From Alkalimonas sp. (GTDB lineage Bacteria > Pseudomonadota > Gammaproteobacteria > Enterobacterales > Alteromonadaceae), in assembly GCA_007117525.1 (NCBI GenBank), contig SKGJ01000023.1:1-5137 (forward strand): a DNA stretch of 5,137 nt, given 5' to 3'. Shown piece after piece: positions 1 to 5,137 of the stretch. The notes under the pieces were generated by a model. The model searched no databases. It was not told the origin of the DNA and saw nothing but the letters and a program-made list of their open reading frames with translations. Both the position numbers and the translations under genes were made by a program. Each line of letters opens with the position of its first letter. Position 1 is the first letter of the stretch.

Positions 1-2
1 AA

Positions 3-920
3 TTATGGCTCAATTTTACCATCACGAATATGTTTTTCACCGCGAGCTTTGGCCAATTGCACTTGTTTTTGTCGCTCAGCAAAGGCCGCTTTTTGCTCCG
101 GGGTGGTTTTATCGTGGCAATGCGGGCAACTTAAGCCTTTGATGTAATGCTCAGACTGCATGTCTTGCTGCGACAACGGCATCCGACAAGCATAGCACTG
201 GTCATAACTGCCCTGCTCCAGGCCGTGCTTCACCGCGACCCGCTGGTCAAAGACAAAACACTCGCCTTGCCACAGACTCTGCTCGGCAGGGACCTCTTCC
301 AGGTATTTTAAAATACCACCATCCAGATGGTAGACCTCATCAAACCCCTGCTCTTTCAAATAAGCCGTCGACTTTTCACAGCGGATGCCGCCGGTACAAA
401 ACATCGCCACTTTTTTATGCCTGGCCGGATTCAGATTGTTGGCAGCCCACTCTGGAAACTCCCGAAAAGAGGTGGTATTTGGATTGACGGCATTTTGAAA
501 GGTGCCAATAGCCACTTCGTAATCGTTGCGGGTGTCTATCACTATGGTATCCGGATCGCTGATTAATCGGTTCCAATCCTCACCTTTGACGTAGGTGCCG
601 ACGATGTGTTGCGGGTCGACATCCGGTACCCCCATGGTGACAATTTCTTTTTTCAGCTTGACCTTGGTGCGGTAAAAGGCCGGCTCTTCGGCAAAGGATT
701 CCTTGTAGCTTAACCCCTCAAAACGACCTTCTGCGGCAAGCCAGGCTTGCACTGCGTCAATACCGGCTCTGGAGCCACATATGGTGCCATTAATGCCTTC
801 TTCGGCCAGCAACAAAGTGCCTTTCACCTGGTTTTCTACCAGCAGTTGATACAGCTTATCGCGCAGCTGTTGATAATCGGGTAAACGGACAAATTTATAC
901 AGGGCAGCAACAACGTACAT
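3..920 (-). CDS. trhO: tRNA uridine(34) 5-hydroxylase TrhO (YceA, rhodanese family)
   Basis: A 305-residue cytoplasmic enzyme of the TrhO/YceA family (formerly UPF0176). The family uses O2 to hydroxylate uridine 34 of certain tRNAs to 5-hydroxyuridine, the first step towards wobble mo5U/cmo5U. Seen here: an N-terminal alpha/beta domain (about 1-90, with [10 protein letters not shown] near 37-46), then a rhodanese domain with [10 protein letters not shown] and the active loop CTGGIRCEK. The likely catalytic Cys is 175, and a second Cys is at 181. The C-terminal part has two CxxC pairs (C242/C245 and C265/C268), which suggests a bound metal. The frame stays open upstream to an ATG at 962, but the ATG at 920 has AGAAGG (927-932) six bases before it and begins [10 protein letters not shown], a typical family start. 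The 962 start would read through a hairpin and the untranslated leader. The gene is complete, with TAA at 3-5. Somewhat shorter than the E. coli protein (about 350 residues, recalled), but all core motifs are present. Confidence 0.95.
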   Translation of the reverse strand: MYVVAALYKFVRLPDYQQLRDKLYQLLVENQVKGTLLLAEEGINGTICGSRAGIDAVQAWLAAEGRFEGLSYKESFAEEPAFYRTKVKLKKEIVTMGVPDVDPQHIVGTYVKGEDWNRLISDPDTIVIDTRNDYEVAIGTFQNAVNPNTTSFREFPEWAANNLNPARHKKVAMFCTGGIRCEKSTAYLKEQGFDEVYHLDGGILKYLEEVPAEQSLWQGECFVFDQRVAVKHGLEQGSYDQCYACRMPLSQQDMQSEHYIKGLSCPHCHDKTTPEQKAAFAERQKQVQLAKARGEKHIRDGKIEP

Positions 921-940
921 AATCAACCTTCTGTGCTTGG

Positions 941-957
941 CTGGATCGCAAATCCAG
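941..957 (-). other. Hairpin in trhO leader
   Basis: A perfect 6-bp inverted repeat (CTGGAT / ATCCAG) with a 5-base loop. It lies in the predicted trhO 5' untranslated leader, about 9 bases upstream of the Shine-Dalgarno sequence. There is no T-run, so it is not a terminator. It could tune translation or mRNA stability, or be chance; nothing in the sequence decides this. Confidence 0.35.
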
Positions 958-978
958 TGCAACTAACTGAGGGCGGCG

Positions 979-1006
979 ATTATAGCGTTTTTTCCCCGAC
1001 AGGCAA
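979..1006 (-). promoter_or_regulatory. sigma70-type promoter for trhO
   Basis: On the minus strand, TTGCCT (1001-1006, 4/6 match to TTGACA) is separated by 16 bp from an exact TATAAT (979-984). Transcription would start near 972, giving a leader of about 50 nt before the trhO ATG at 920. The promoter lies between the end of the YaeQ gene and trhO, so trhO can be transcribed independently. Confidence 0.65.
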
Positions 1007-1015
1007 AGGCAGGCT

Positions 1016-1540
1016 TTAATGCGCGTGCTGACAATGAACAGACAACTCCAGGTGCTGGTCGCCATCGGTCAGCAGAATGCTGTCTTCCTCCCGCCAGACA
1101 CTGAGTTCCATGTGAGGTTTGAATATGTCGCACAGTTGCAACAATTGTTCAGGCTGCACCACACAGCAGGATGCTTTGCGCTGATAGTGACCTTGTTGAA
1201 ATTGCTGCTGTTCCTCCGGGCTTAAAAACAGCAGCACCTGCTCCGAAAGATGGCAAGCACGGCGCAGGTATTTCTCTTCCAATAAGTCCACGCTGGCCCA
1301 AAGTTGAAAGTGTTGTTGCTCGTCCTGTACATAAAGATCAGGATCTTTGCCACGCCGGTGCTGTGGTGCCATCTCAACCTTTTGCTCATAGAGGCTCAGC
1401 CAGGCCAATACCCTGCGGGCAAAATGCTCAGCGGGCTCTTCCGGGTAAGGCGACAAATAGTGGCGTTGCTGCGCAAAATGATGATGCTCTGCGCAGCTGT
1501 AATTCAAATCCAGTTTGATGACTTTGGCATTCATCAACAT
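1016..1540 (-). CDS. yaeQ: YaeQ family protein (PD-(D/E)XK-like fold)
   Basis: A 174-residue cytoplasmic protein that matches the YaeQ family in length and layout. It has the N-terminal KVIKLDLNYS strand, the YPEEPAEHFARRVLAWL helix (32-48), a DPDL segment (66-69), an LW motif (80-81) and the helix EKYLRRAC (89-96). YaeQ proteins have a variant PD-(D/E)XK nuclease-like fold. Their biochemical function is not settled; E. coli YaeQ was once linked to suppression of rfaH defects, which is weak evidence of function. The usual acidic residue after LW (LWIELG in E. coli YaeQ, recalled from memory) is replaced here by LWASVD, so any nuclease-type metal site may be altered. The start at 1540 is chosen because AAGGAG (1549-1554) lies 8 bases upstream; a second ATG two codons in is too far from it. 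It lies 98 bp downstream of the exporter gene on the same strand, with no strong promoter of its own visible. Confidence 0.85.
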   Translation of the reverse strand: MLMNAKVIKLDLNYSCAEHHHFAQQRHYLSPYPEEPAEHFARRVLAWLSLYEQKVEMAPQHRRGKDPDLYVQDEQQHFQLWASVDLLEEKYLRRACHLSEQVLLFLSPEEQQQFQQGHYQRKASCCVVQPEQLLQLCDIFKPHMELSVWREEDSILLTDGDQHLELSVHCQHAH

Positions 1541-1621
1541 GGGGTTTGCTCCTTAACGCCTTTACCTCTGTATCGGCTACTACGGTCTAGACTCTAGTTT
1601 GGATGCTGAAGTGCCTACTAT

Positions 1622-1657
1622 TATGGATTTAGCAACAGCTATGGATTCAACAACAGC
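1622..1657. repeat. Imperfect 18-bp tandem duplication over exporter stop codon
   Basis: Two adjacent 18-bp copies (1622-1639 and 1640-1657) match at 16 of 18 bases. Read on the minus strand, the first-read copy encodes the exporter C-terminus LLLNP followed by TAG. The next copy encodes LLLNP again in the same frame, then TAA and TAG. It looks like a small tandem duplication of the gene end that left a spare tail beyond the stop. Confidence 0.8.
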
Positions 1658-2280
1658 TGCCAAATCAGATGCAAAGCCAGTGCCAACAGTAGCAGGCCCA
1701 TGGCGCGATCAAACCAGTAGCCTTTCAGCAATAAAAAACCGCGCACCCGAGACTGGGTTAACAAAAAAGATAGCAAACAAAACCACAAGGTGGTAGCCAC
1801 CGCCATGTAACCACCATAAAACAGCTTGATGCCAAGTGAGGTTTCTGACGAAATCACTACTGCAAAGAGTGACAGAAAAAACAGGGTTGCTTTGGGATTC
1901 AGGCCATTGGTGATAAAGCCGGTTACTAAGGCTTTTCGCCTGGGTAACGACGGCTCGACCTGTTCTTTGGCCATGGCTTCAGCCGGAGACACCGGCTGAG
2001 AGCGCAGCGCCTGAATACCCAAATAGCTCAAATAAAGTGCGGCCAACACGCTAAAACTCAGGTAAAGCCAAGGCGTGGTTTGAATCAACAAACCAATACC
2101 AACCAGAGAATAGGTGACATGCAACAGAATCCCCAAGCCAATGCCACAACTTGCGGCCAGCGCCGCTTCTTTGCCAAAACGAACAGCGTAGCGCAGCACG
2201 ATGGCAAAGTCCGGCCCTGGGCTGGCTACTGCCATCAGGTGCACCGTGGCAATCAGTAAAAATTCCGACCAAAAGCTCAT
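1639..2280 (-). CDS. LysE/RhtB family amino-acid exporter
   Basis: A 213-residue inner-membrane protein of the LysE/RhtB (threonine/homoserine exporter-like) family, which exports amino acids or related metabolites. Length is normal for the family. Visible hallmarks are the N-terminal helix carrying SPGPD (20-24) and the second-half motif GFITNGLNPKATLFFLSLF (121-139). Hydrophobic segments lie near 5-28, 42-65, 71-92, 120-145, 152-173 and 193-211, fitting about six membrane helices. A short polar linker (about 93-116) contains the usual charged cytoplasmic loop. The start at 2280 is supported by TAGGG (2288-2292) seven bases upstream and by the family-typical MSFWSEFLLI opening. The substrate cannot be told from sequence. 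It is divergent from the metal receptor gene but has its own promoter; I see no functional link between them. Confidence 0.93.
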   Translation of the reverse strand: MSFWSEFLLIATVHLMAVASPGPDFAIVLRYAVRFGKEAALAASCGIGLGILLHVTYSLVGIGLLIQTTPWLYLSFSVLAALYLSYLGIQALRSQPVSPAEAMAKEQVEPSLPRRKALVTGFITNGLNPKATLFFLSLFAVVISSETSLGIKLFYGGYMAVATTLWFCLLSFLLTQSRVRGFLLLKGYWFDRAMGLLLLALALHLIWQLLLNP

Positions 2281-2308
2281 AACCAGACCCTAAACAAAGT
2301 GATCCGGC

Positions 2309-2337
2309 ATTGTAGCTGTTGGCATTTGTTCAGACAA
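2309..2337 (-). promoter_or_regulatory. sigma70-type promoter for the exporter gene
   Basis: On the minus strand, TTGTCT (2332-2337, 4/6 match) is separated by exactly 17 bp from TACAAT (2309-2314, 5/6 match). The predicted start is near 2302, giving a short leader of about 20 nt that contains the TAGGG ribosome-binding site. Confidence 0.55.
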
Positions 2338-2405
2338 ACCCTTGCTACTTTATCGAATAAATCAGTGCATTCAGCGGTTTTACCAAGGGACGCTAGCAGT
2401 TCTTC

Positions 2406-2433
2406 TTGCAGCAGCCCATAGAAACTGTAAAAT
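2406..2433 (+). promoter_or_regulatory. Candidate promoter of the ZnuD-like receptor gene
   Basis: TTGCAG (2406-2411, 3/6 match to -35) lies 16 bp before TAAAAT (2428-2433, 5/6 match to -10). An alternative -10, TATAAC (2436-2441), has no good partner. Transcription would start around 2440, inside the Zur-like operator, so a bound repressor would cover the -10 and start site. The -35 is weak. Confidence 0.4.
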
Positions 2434-2451
2434 GTTATAACATCACAAGAG
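2429..2451 (+). promoter_or_regulatory. Zur-like operator upstream of the receptor gene
   Basis: The core reads ATGTTATA (2432-2439), A (2440), CATCACA (2441-2447). From memory, the gammaproteobacterial Zur box is two inverted ATGTTATA-type arms around one central base. The left arm here matches fully, and 5 of the 7 inner positions on the right match TATAACA. The same bases also contain a perfect 12-bp palindrome, ATGTTATAACAT (2432-2443). The site overlaps the candidate -10 and ends about 20 bases before the ATG, a position suited to repression by zinc-loaded Zur. The zinc-receptor character of the downstream gene independently supports the call. Confidence 0.65.
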
Positions 2452-2469
2452 CAACTTAAGGGAAAACCA

Positions 2470-4977
2470 ATGCGCCAAGCGAGATCCTTTTTTAAACCTT
2501 CAGCCCTCGCCCTGATGATTGCCTGCAGCTTTTCAGCGCAAGCGTCTGCTGGCCAAGCCATTACAGGTGTTGTTAAAAACGCTCAAGGCGAGCCAGTTCG
2601 TAACGCCCGCATTCATGTGCATGGTCGTCAGCAGTACATTTTTACCGATGCGCAAGGCCAGTTCCGTTTATCAGCACCAGCCAATGCCGAGCTGCACATC
2701 ACAGCACCGGGCTTTGACGGTCAGTACATTCAAATCGCCGACCCTGCCAGTCCTCTGGCCATCACCATGCAACCTGGCGGCCAAATTGAACGCATCATTG
2801 TCTCGGCTTCAGGCATCCATAAATACAACCTGGATATGGCTACACCGGTGTCGGTTTTGACTGGCGAGCAATTGTCGCGCCGCACAGAGCCGACCATTGG
2901 CGAAACTCTGAAAAAACAACCTGGCGTGCATGCCAACTACTTTGGCCCTGTCGCTTCAAGCCCGGTGATCCGCGGCCTGGATGGCCCGCGCGTGCGCATT
3001 TTGAACAATGGTCTGGATACCGGCGATGTGTCACGTACTGGTCCTGACCACGCCATCATGGCCGATGCGCTGACCACTGAGCAAATCGAAGTCTTGCGTG
3101 GCCCGGCCACCTTGCTGTACGGCAGCGGCGCCATCGGCGGAGTGGTCAATGTGGTGGACAACCGGCTCCCTCGGCAACTGCGCCCAGAAGCCGATACGGT
3201 GGTAGAAACCCGTTTTAACTCTGTGTCCGACGAAAAAGCCATTGCCGTCAATCACGATGGCAGCCGCAACCAAGTCGCCTGGCACCTGGATGGCCTGCAT
3301 CGTCACGCCGATGATTACAAGGTACCGCATTTTACCAACAGCGATGGCGAGCACCGCGATCACATCGACAACAGCTGGGTAGAAACCACCAGCCTGAATG
3401 CCGGTGTCAGCTACATTGGCAGCCGGGGTTTACTGGGCTTCCATGCCGGTCGCACCGAGTCGGAGTATGGCATCCCGGCCCATGATCACGCTCATGGCCA
3501 CGATCACGATGATCATGACCATGGACACGATCATGGTCACAGCCATGATCACGGTCACAGTCATGGTCATGGTCATGGTCATGGCCATCATGATGACGAT
3601 GTTTTTGCCAAAGCCCGGCAGAATCGCTTTAATCTGGCTGGTGAAATCTACGATCCACTGGCAGGCATTGAAACCATCTCCTTGAACCTCGGCTACACCG
3701 ATTACGAGCACAGTGAGATTGAAGATGGCCACGTCGCAACTTTTTTTGCCAGCAAAACACTGGAATCACGGCTGACCGTCGAACATGAACCTCTTGCTGG
3801 CTGGCATGGGATCTTTGGCTATCACTTGCTGCGCAATGACTACGAAGCATCCGGTGAAGAAGCCTTTACTCCCAATACCGAAACCACCAGCCATGCTCTC
3901 TTTGTGCTGGAAGAAAAACGCTTTGGAGACTTGACCCTGCAGCTGGGTGGCCGCTTGGAGCGGGTGAAATATCACGCCGATGGCATTGAGTTTGGTCATC
4001 AGGACCATGATCACAGCCACAGCCATTCTCATGGTCATGACCACGACGATCACGAGCATGTAGAAGCCAGCTTTACCGCGTCCAGCTTATCGGCCGGTGT
4101 GGTATGGGAGTTCCAACCGGGCTTCTCCTGGGCTTTTGCTGCCAGCCGCTCTGAACGCGCCCCGGGTGCATCTGAGCTGTATGCCAACGGTGCTCACCTG
4201 GCAACCGGAACCTACGAGCTCGGCTTGGCGTATGTTCTTGATCATCACGATGGCGACATTGAGCCCAACCGCGATCGCTTTTACAAAGAAGTGGCCAATA
4301 ACTTTGATCTGACCTTCCGCAAATTCGATGGCAATCTCAGTTTTACCTACAACTTCTTTTACAACAGAGTGAACAACTACATCTATCTGACAGATACCGG
4401 TCTGAGCATGGACGATCTGGGTGGTCATGGCCACTCGCATGATCACGGTCACTCTCACGACCATGGCCATGATCATGGACACTCGCATGATCATGGTCAT
4501 TCGCACGACCATGGACATCATGATAGCTTCCCGGTACTGCAATACCGGCAGGATAATGCCATCCTGTATGGTTTTGAGTTTGAAATGGGTTATTACCTGG
4601 ATCAGGCGCAGTCGCTGCATTTATTTGCCGATCAGGTCCGGGCTAAAGTCCGCGGTGGCGACGACCTACCCCGTATTCCACCGATGAAACTGGGTGCCGA
4701 GTACCGTTATCAAGCGCAAAACTGGAGTGGTGAAATTGGCCTAACCCGTTATGCCAAACAAAATCGCGTCAGCTCGCTGGAAAGCCGTACTTCAGGCTAC
4801 ACCATGCTGGATGCCACCCTGAGCTACTTCTTCGATGTCAGTGACGTTGAAATGACGGCCTTTATCCGGGGCACCAACCTGACCAATCGGCTTGGTTTTG
4901 TCCACAGCTCCTTTATCAAAGACGATGCGCCTTTACCAGGCCGTGCTATTACTCTGGGCTTGCGTGCCCGCTTCTAA
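2470..4977 (+). CDS. znuD: ZnuD-like TonB-dependent zinc receptor with three His-rich loops
   Basis: An 835-residue outer-membrane receptor that would import zinc (or zinc complexes) using TonB/ExbBD energy. Domains in order: a signal peptide (Arg/Lys-rich start, hydrophobic SALALMIACSFSA, likely cut after ASA at 27); a carboxypeptidase-regulatory-like beta domain (about 29-100, ITGVVKNAQGEPV...TDAQGQFRL); a TonB-box-like ERIIVSAS (107-114); a plug (about 122-232) with SSPVIRGLDGPRVRILNNG and IEVLRGPATLLYGSGAIGG; and a beta barrel to the C-terminal RARF, whose terminal Phe is typical of outer-membrane barrels. The plug and barrel signatures (RSERAPGASELYANG near 560-574, NRVNNYIYL, PRIPPMKLG, APLPGRAITLGLR) are those of the ZnuD-type receptor family. 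Three His/Asp-rich insertions lie at 338-377, 510-530 and 653-685. The start has AAGGG (2458-2462) seven bases upstream; the gene ends with tandem stops TAA TAG. A Zur-like operator precedes it and a terminator follows, so it is probably a single-gene transcript. No TonB, ExbBD or ZnuABC genes lie in the window. Nickel, cobalt or copper are alternative ligands. Confidence 0.93.
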   Translation: MRQARSFFKPSALALMIACSFSAQASAGQAITGVVKNAQGEPVRNARIHVHGRQQYIFTDAQGQFRLSAPANAELHITAPGFDGQYIQIADPASPLAITMQPGGQIERIIVSASGIHKYNLDMATPVSVLTGEQLSRRTEPTIGETLKKQPGVHANYFGPVASSPVIRGLDGPRVRILNNGLDTGDVSRTGPDHAIMADALTTEQIEVLRGPATLLYGSGAIGGVVNVVDNRLPRQLRPEADTVVETRFNSVSDEKAIAVNHDGSRNQVAWHLDGLHRHADDYKVPHFTNSDGEHRDHIDNSWVETTSLNAGVSYIGSRGLLGFHAGRTESEYGIPAHDHAHGHDHDDHDHGHDHGHSHDHGHSHGHGHGHGHHDDDVFAKARQNRFNLAGEIYDPLAGIETISLNLGYTDYEHSEIEDGHVATFFASKTLESRLTVEHEPLAGWHGIFGYHLLRNDYEASGEEAFTPNTETTSHALFVLEEKRFGDLTLQLGGRLERVKYHADGIEFGHQDHDHSHSHSHGHDHDDHEHVEASFTASSLSAGVVWEFQPGFSWAFAASRSERAPGASELYANGAHLATGTYELGLAYVLDHHDGDIEPNRDRFYKEVANNFDLTFRKFDGNLSFTYNFFYNRVNNYIYLTDTGLSMDDLGGHGHSHDHGHSHDHGHDHGHSHDHGHSHDHGHHDSFPVLQYRQDNAILYGFEFEMGYYLDQAQSLHLFADQVRAKVRGGDDLPRIPPMKLGAEYRYQAQNWSGEIGLTRYAKQNRVSSLESRTSGYTMLDATLSYFFDVSDVEMTAFIRGTNLTNRLGFVHSSFIKDDAPLPGRAITLGLRARF
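3481..3600 (+). repeat. His-rich loop 1 of the receptor (residues 338-377)
   Basis: This stretch encodes 40 residues with 19 His and 10 Asp, mostly alternating H-x with x = D, G or S. It follows SEYGIP, where ZnuD-family receptors (from memory) also carry a His-containing segment. It probably forms an extracellular loop that collects metal ions. At DNA level it includes four tandem TCATGG hexamers (3561-3584). Mixed CAT/CAC and GGT/GGC codons elsewhere suggest most of it is not a very recent expansion. Confidence 0.9.
3997..4059 (+). repeat. His-rich loop 2 of the receptor (residues 510-530)
   Basis: This stretch encodes 21 residues with 10 His, including HSHSHSHGH and HDHDDHEH. It sits between two likely barrel strands (LTLQLGGRLERVKY before it and FTASSLSAGVVWEF after it), so a surface loop is the natural placement. 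It is the shortest of the three clusters and the only one containing Glu. Confidence 0.85.
4426..4524 (+). repeat. His-rich loop 3 of the receptor (residues 653-685)
   Basis: This stretch encodes 33 residues with 17 His, the most regular of the three: two HGHSHD units, then HGHD, two more HGHSHD units, then HGHHD. It lies between NRVNNYIYL and VLQYRQDNAILYGFEFEMG, flanking barrel strands in the family. The hexapeptide pattern suggests growth by duplication, although the codons of the units have since diverged. Confidence 0.9.
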
Positions 4978-4996
4978 TAGCATTTGAGCATCCGCC

Positions 4997-5022
4997 AACG
5001 GCCTCCTTTGTGAGGCCGTTTT
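4997..5022 (+). terminator. Intrinsic terminator after the receptor gene
   Basis: A perfect 9-bp stem (AACGGCCTC / GAGGCCGTT) with a 6-base loop (CTTTGT) runs directly into TTTT then AT-rich sequence. It begins 17 bases after the second stop codon. The T-run is short, but the GC-rich stem makes rho-independent termination of the receptor transcript likely. Confidence 0.85.
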
Positions 5023-5041
5023 ATAATCAAGTGACCTCAAG

Positions 5042-5137
5042 ATGCGAGTTTCAGAGCCTTTGGGCGCTTTCAATGCAAGGCACACTGGCGACGCAATGTC
5101 GACCACCTTGCTAGCCAGGGTAACACCGCAGTGGAAG
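5042..5137. other. Downstream region: no supported gene, one structured element
   Basis: No gene is supported here. A stem-loop spans 5075-5111: outer stem GCAAGG/CCTTGC, a 5-base bulge, and inner stem TGGCGAC pairing GTCG-A-CCA around a GCAAT loop. A plus-strand frame from ATG at 5042 runs 32 codons to the window end without a stop (MRVSEPLGAF...), but it has no ribosome-binding site. The minus strand is also open in one frame across the same bases. It may be the edge of a gene or a dispersed genomic repeat lying beyond the terminator. Confidence 0.3.

Noticed and set aside
921..962. Extended trhO start at the ATG at 962 (14 extra residues)
   Set aside because: It would lie over the leader hairpin and near the predicted transcript start, it lacks a good ribosome-binding site, and the added residues [14 protein letters not shown] are not family-like. 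The ATG at 920 has AGAAGG at ideal spacing.
1587..1597. Small inverted repeat CTAGA-C-TCTAG upstream of the YaeQ gene
   Set aside because: Only 5-bp arms, with no associated promoter; consistent with chance.
1620..1650. Possible promoter for the YaeQ gene (TTGAAT then CATAAT on the minus strand)
   Set aside because: The spacer is 19 bp, both boxes are imperfect, and they fall within the 18-bp tandem duplication. Too weak to annotate; the gene may be co-transcribed with the exporter.
2514..2526. Lipobox-like LMIAC in the receptor signal peptide, which could suggest a lipoprotein
   Set aside because: The residues before Cys19 fit a lipobox poorly, a good signal peptidase I site (ASA at 25-27) follows, and TonB-dependent receptors are normally not lipoproteins.
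2281..2561. Minus-strand reading frame across the divergent intergenic region
   Set aside because: It overlaps the receptor start antisense and contains both promoters. It has no recognisable protein character.
3481..3600. CRISPR-like or microsatellite array explanation for the repetitive stretches
   Set aside because: There are no spacers and no constant repeat unit. The stretch is in frame inside a long receptor gene and is fully explained by a His-rich loop.
3430..3732. Reading frames opposite or beside the His-rich repeats, rich in Met/Thr/Val
   Set aside because: They are mirror artefacts of repetitive CAT/GAT/GGT codons (antisense or shifted frames). They have no ribosome-binding sites and no resemblance to any family.

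Overview
This window looks like chromosomal DNA from a gammaproteobacterium, probably an Alteromonadales/Chromatiales-type marine or freshwater genus such as Rheinheimera or Alishewanella. That placement is inferred from protein flavour and a GC content near 50 percent; no marker gene is present to confirm it. Four complete protein genes fill almost the whole window. There are no rRNA, tRNA, CRISPR or recognisable insertion-sequence features.

Left part (3-2280): three genes on the minus strand, read from right to left. They are a LysE/RhtB-family amino-acid exporter (2280-1639), a YaeQ-family protein with a PD-(D/E)XK-like fold (1540-1016), and the tRNA U34 hydroxylase TrhO (920-3). Gaps of about 95-98 bp separate them. 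trhO has its own good sigma70-type promoter (exact TATAAT), so it need not depend on its upstream neighbours. The exporter also has a clear promoter.

Middle (2281-2469): a 189-bp divergent intergenic region. It carries the exporter promoter on the minus strand. On the plus strand it carries a candidate promoter overlapped by a Zur-like operator (ATGTTATA-A-CATCACA) just before the large right-hand gene.

Right part (2470-4977, plus strand): an 835-residue TonB-dependent outer-membrane receptor of the ZnuD type. It has a signal peptide, a carboxypeptidase-regulatory-like N-terminal domain, a TonB-box-like segment, a plug, and a barrel ending in Phe. Three very His/Asp-rich insertions lie in the barrel (46 His in total). 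Together with the Zur-like operator they point to zinc (or a related divalent metal) capture at the cell surface under zinc limitation. A clean intrinsic terminator follows at 4997-5022. The last ~115 bp hold no convincing gene, but contain a structured stem-loop and reading frames open on both strands to the window edge, possibly part of a dispersed repeat.

The four genes do not form an obvious pathway together: the left three are housekeeping-type genes and the receptor is an independent metal-acquisition unit. I see no clearly new multi-gene system. The receptor and its operator are the most interesting part.
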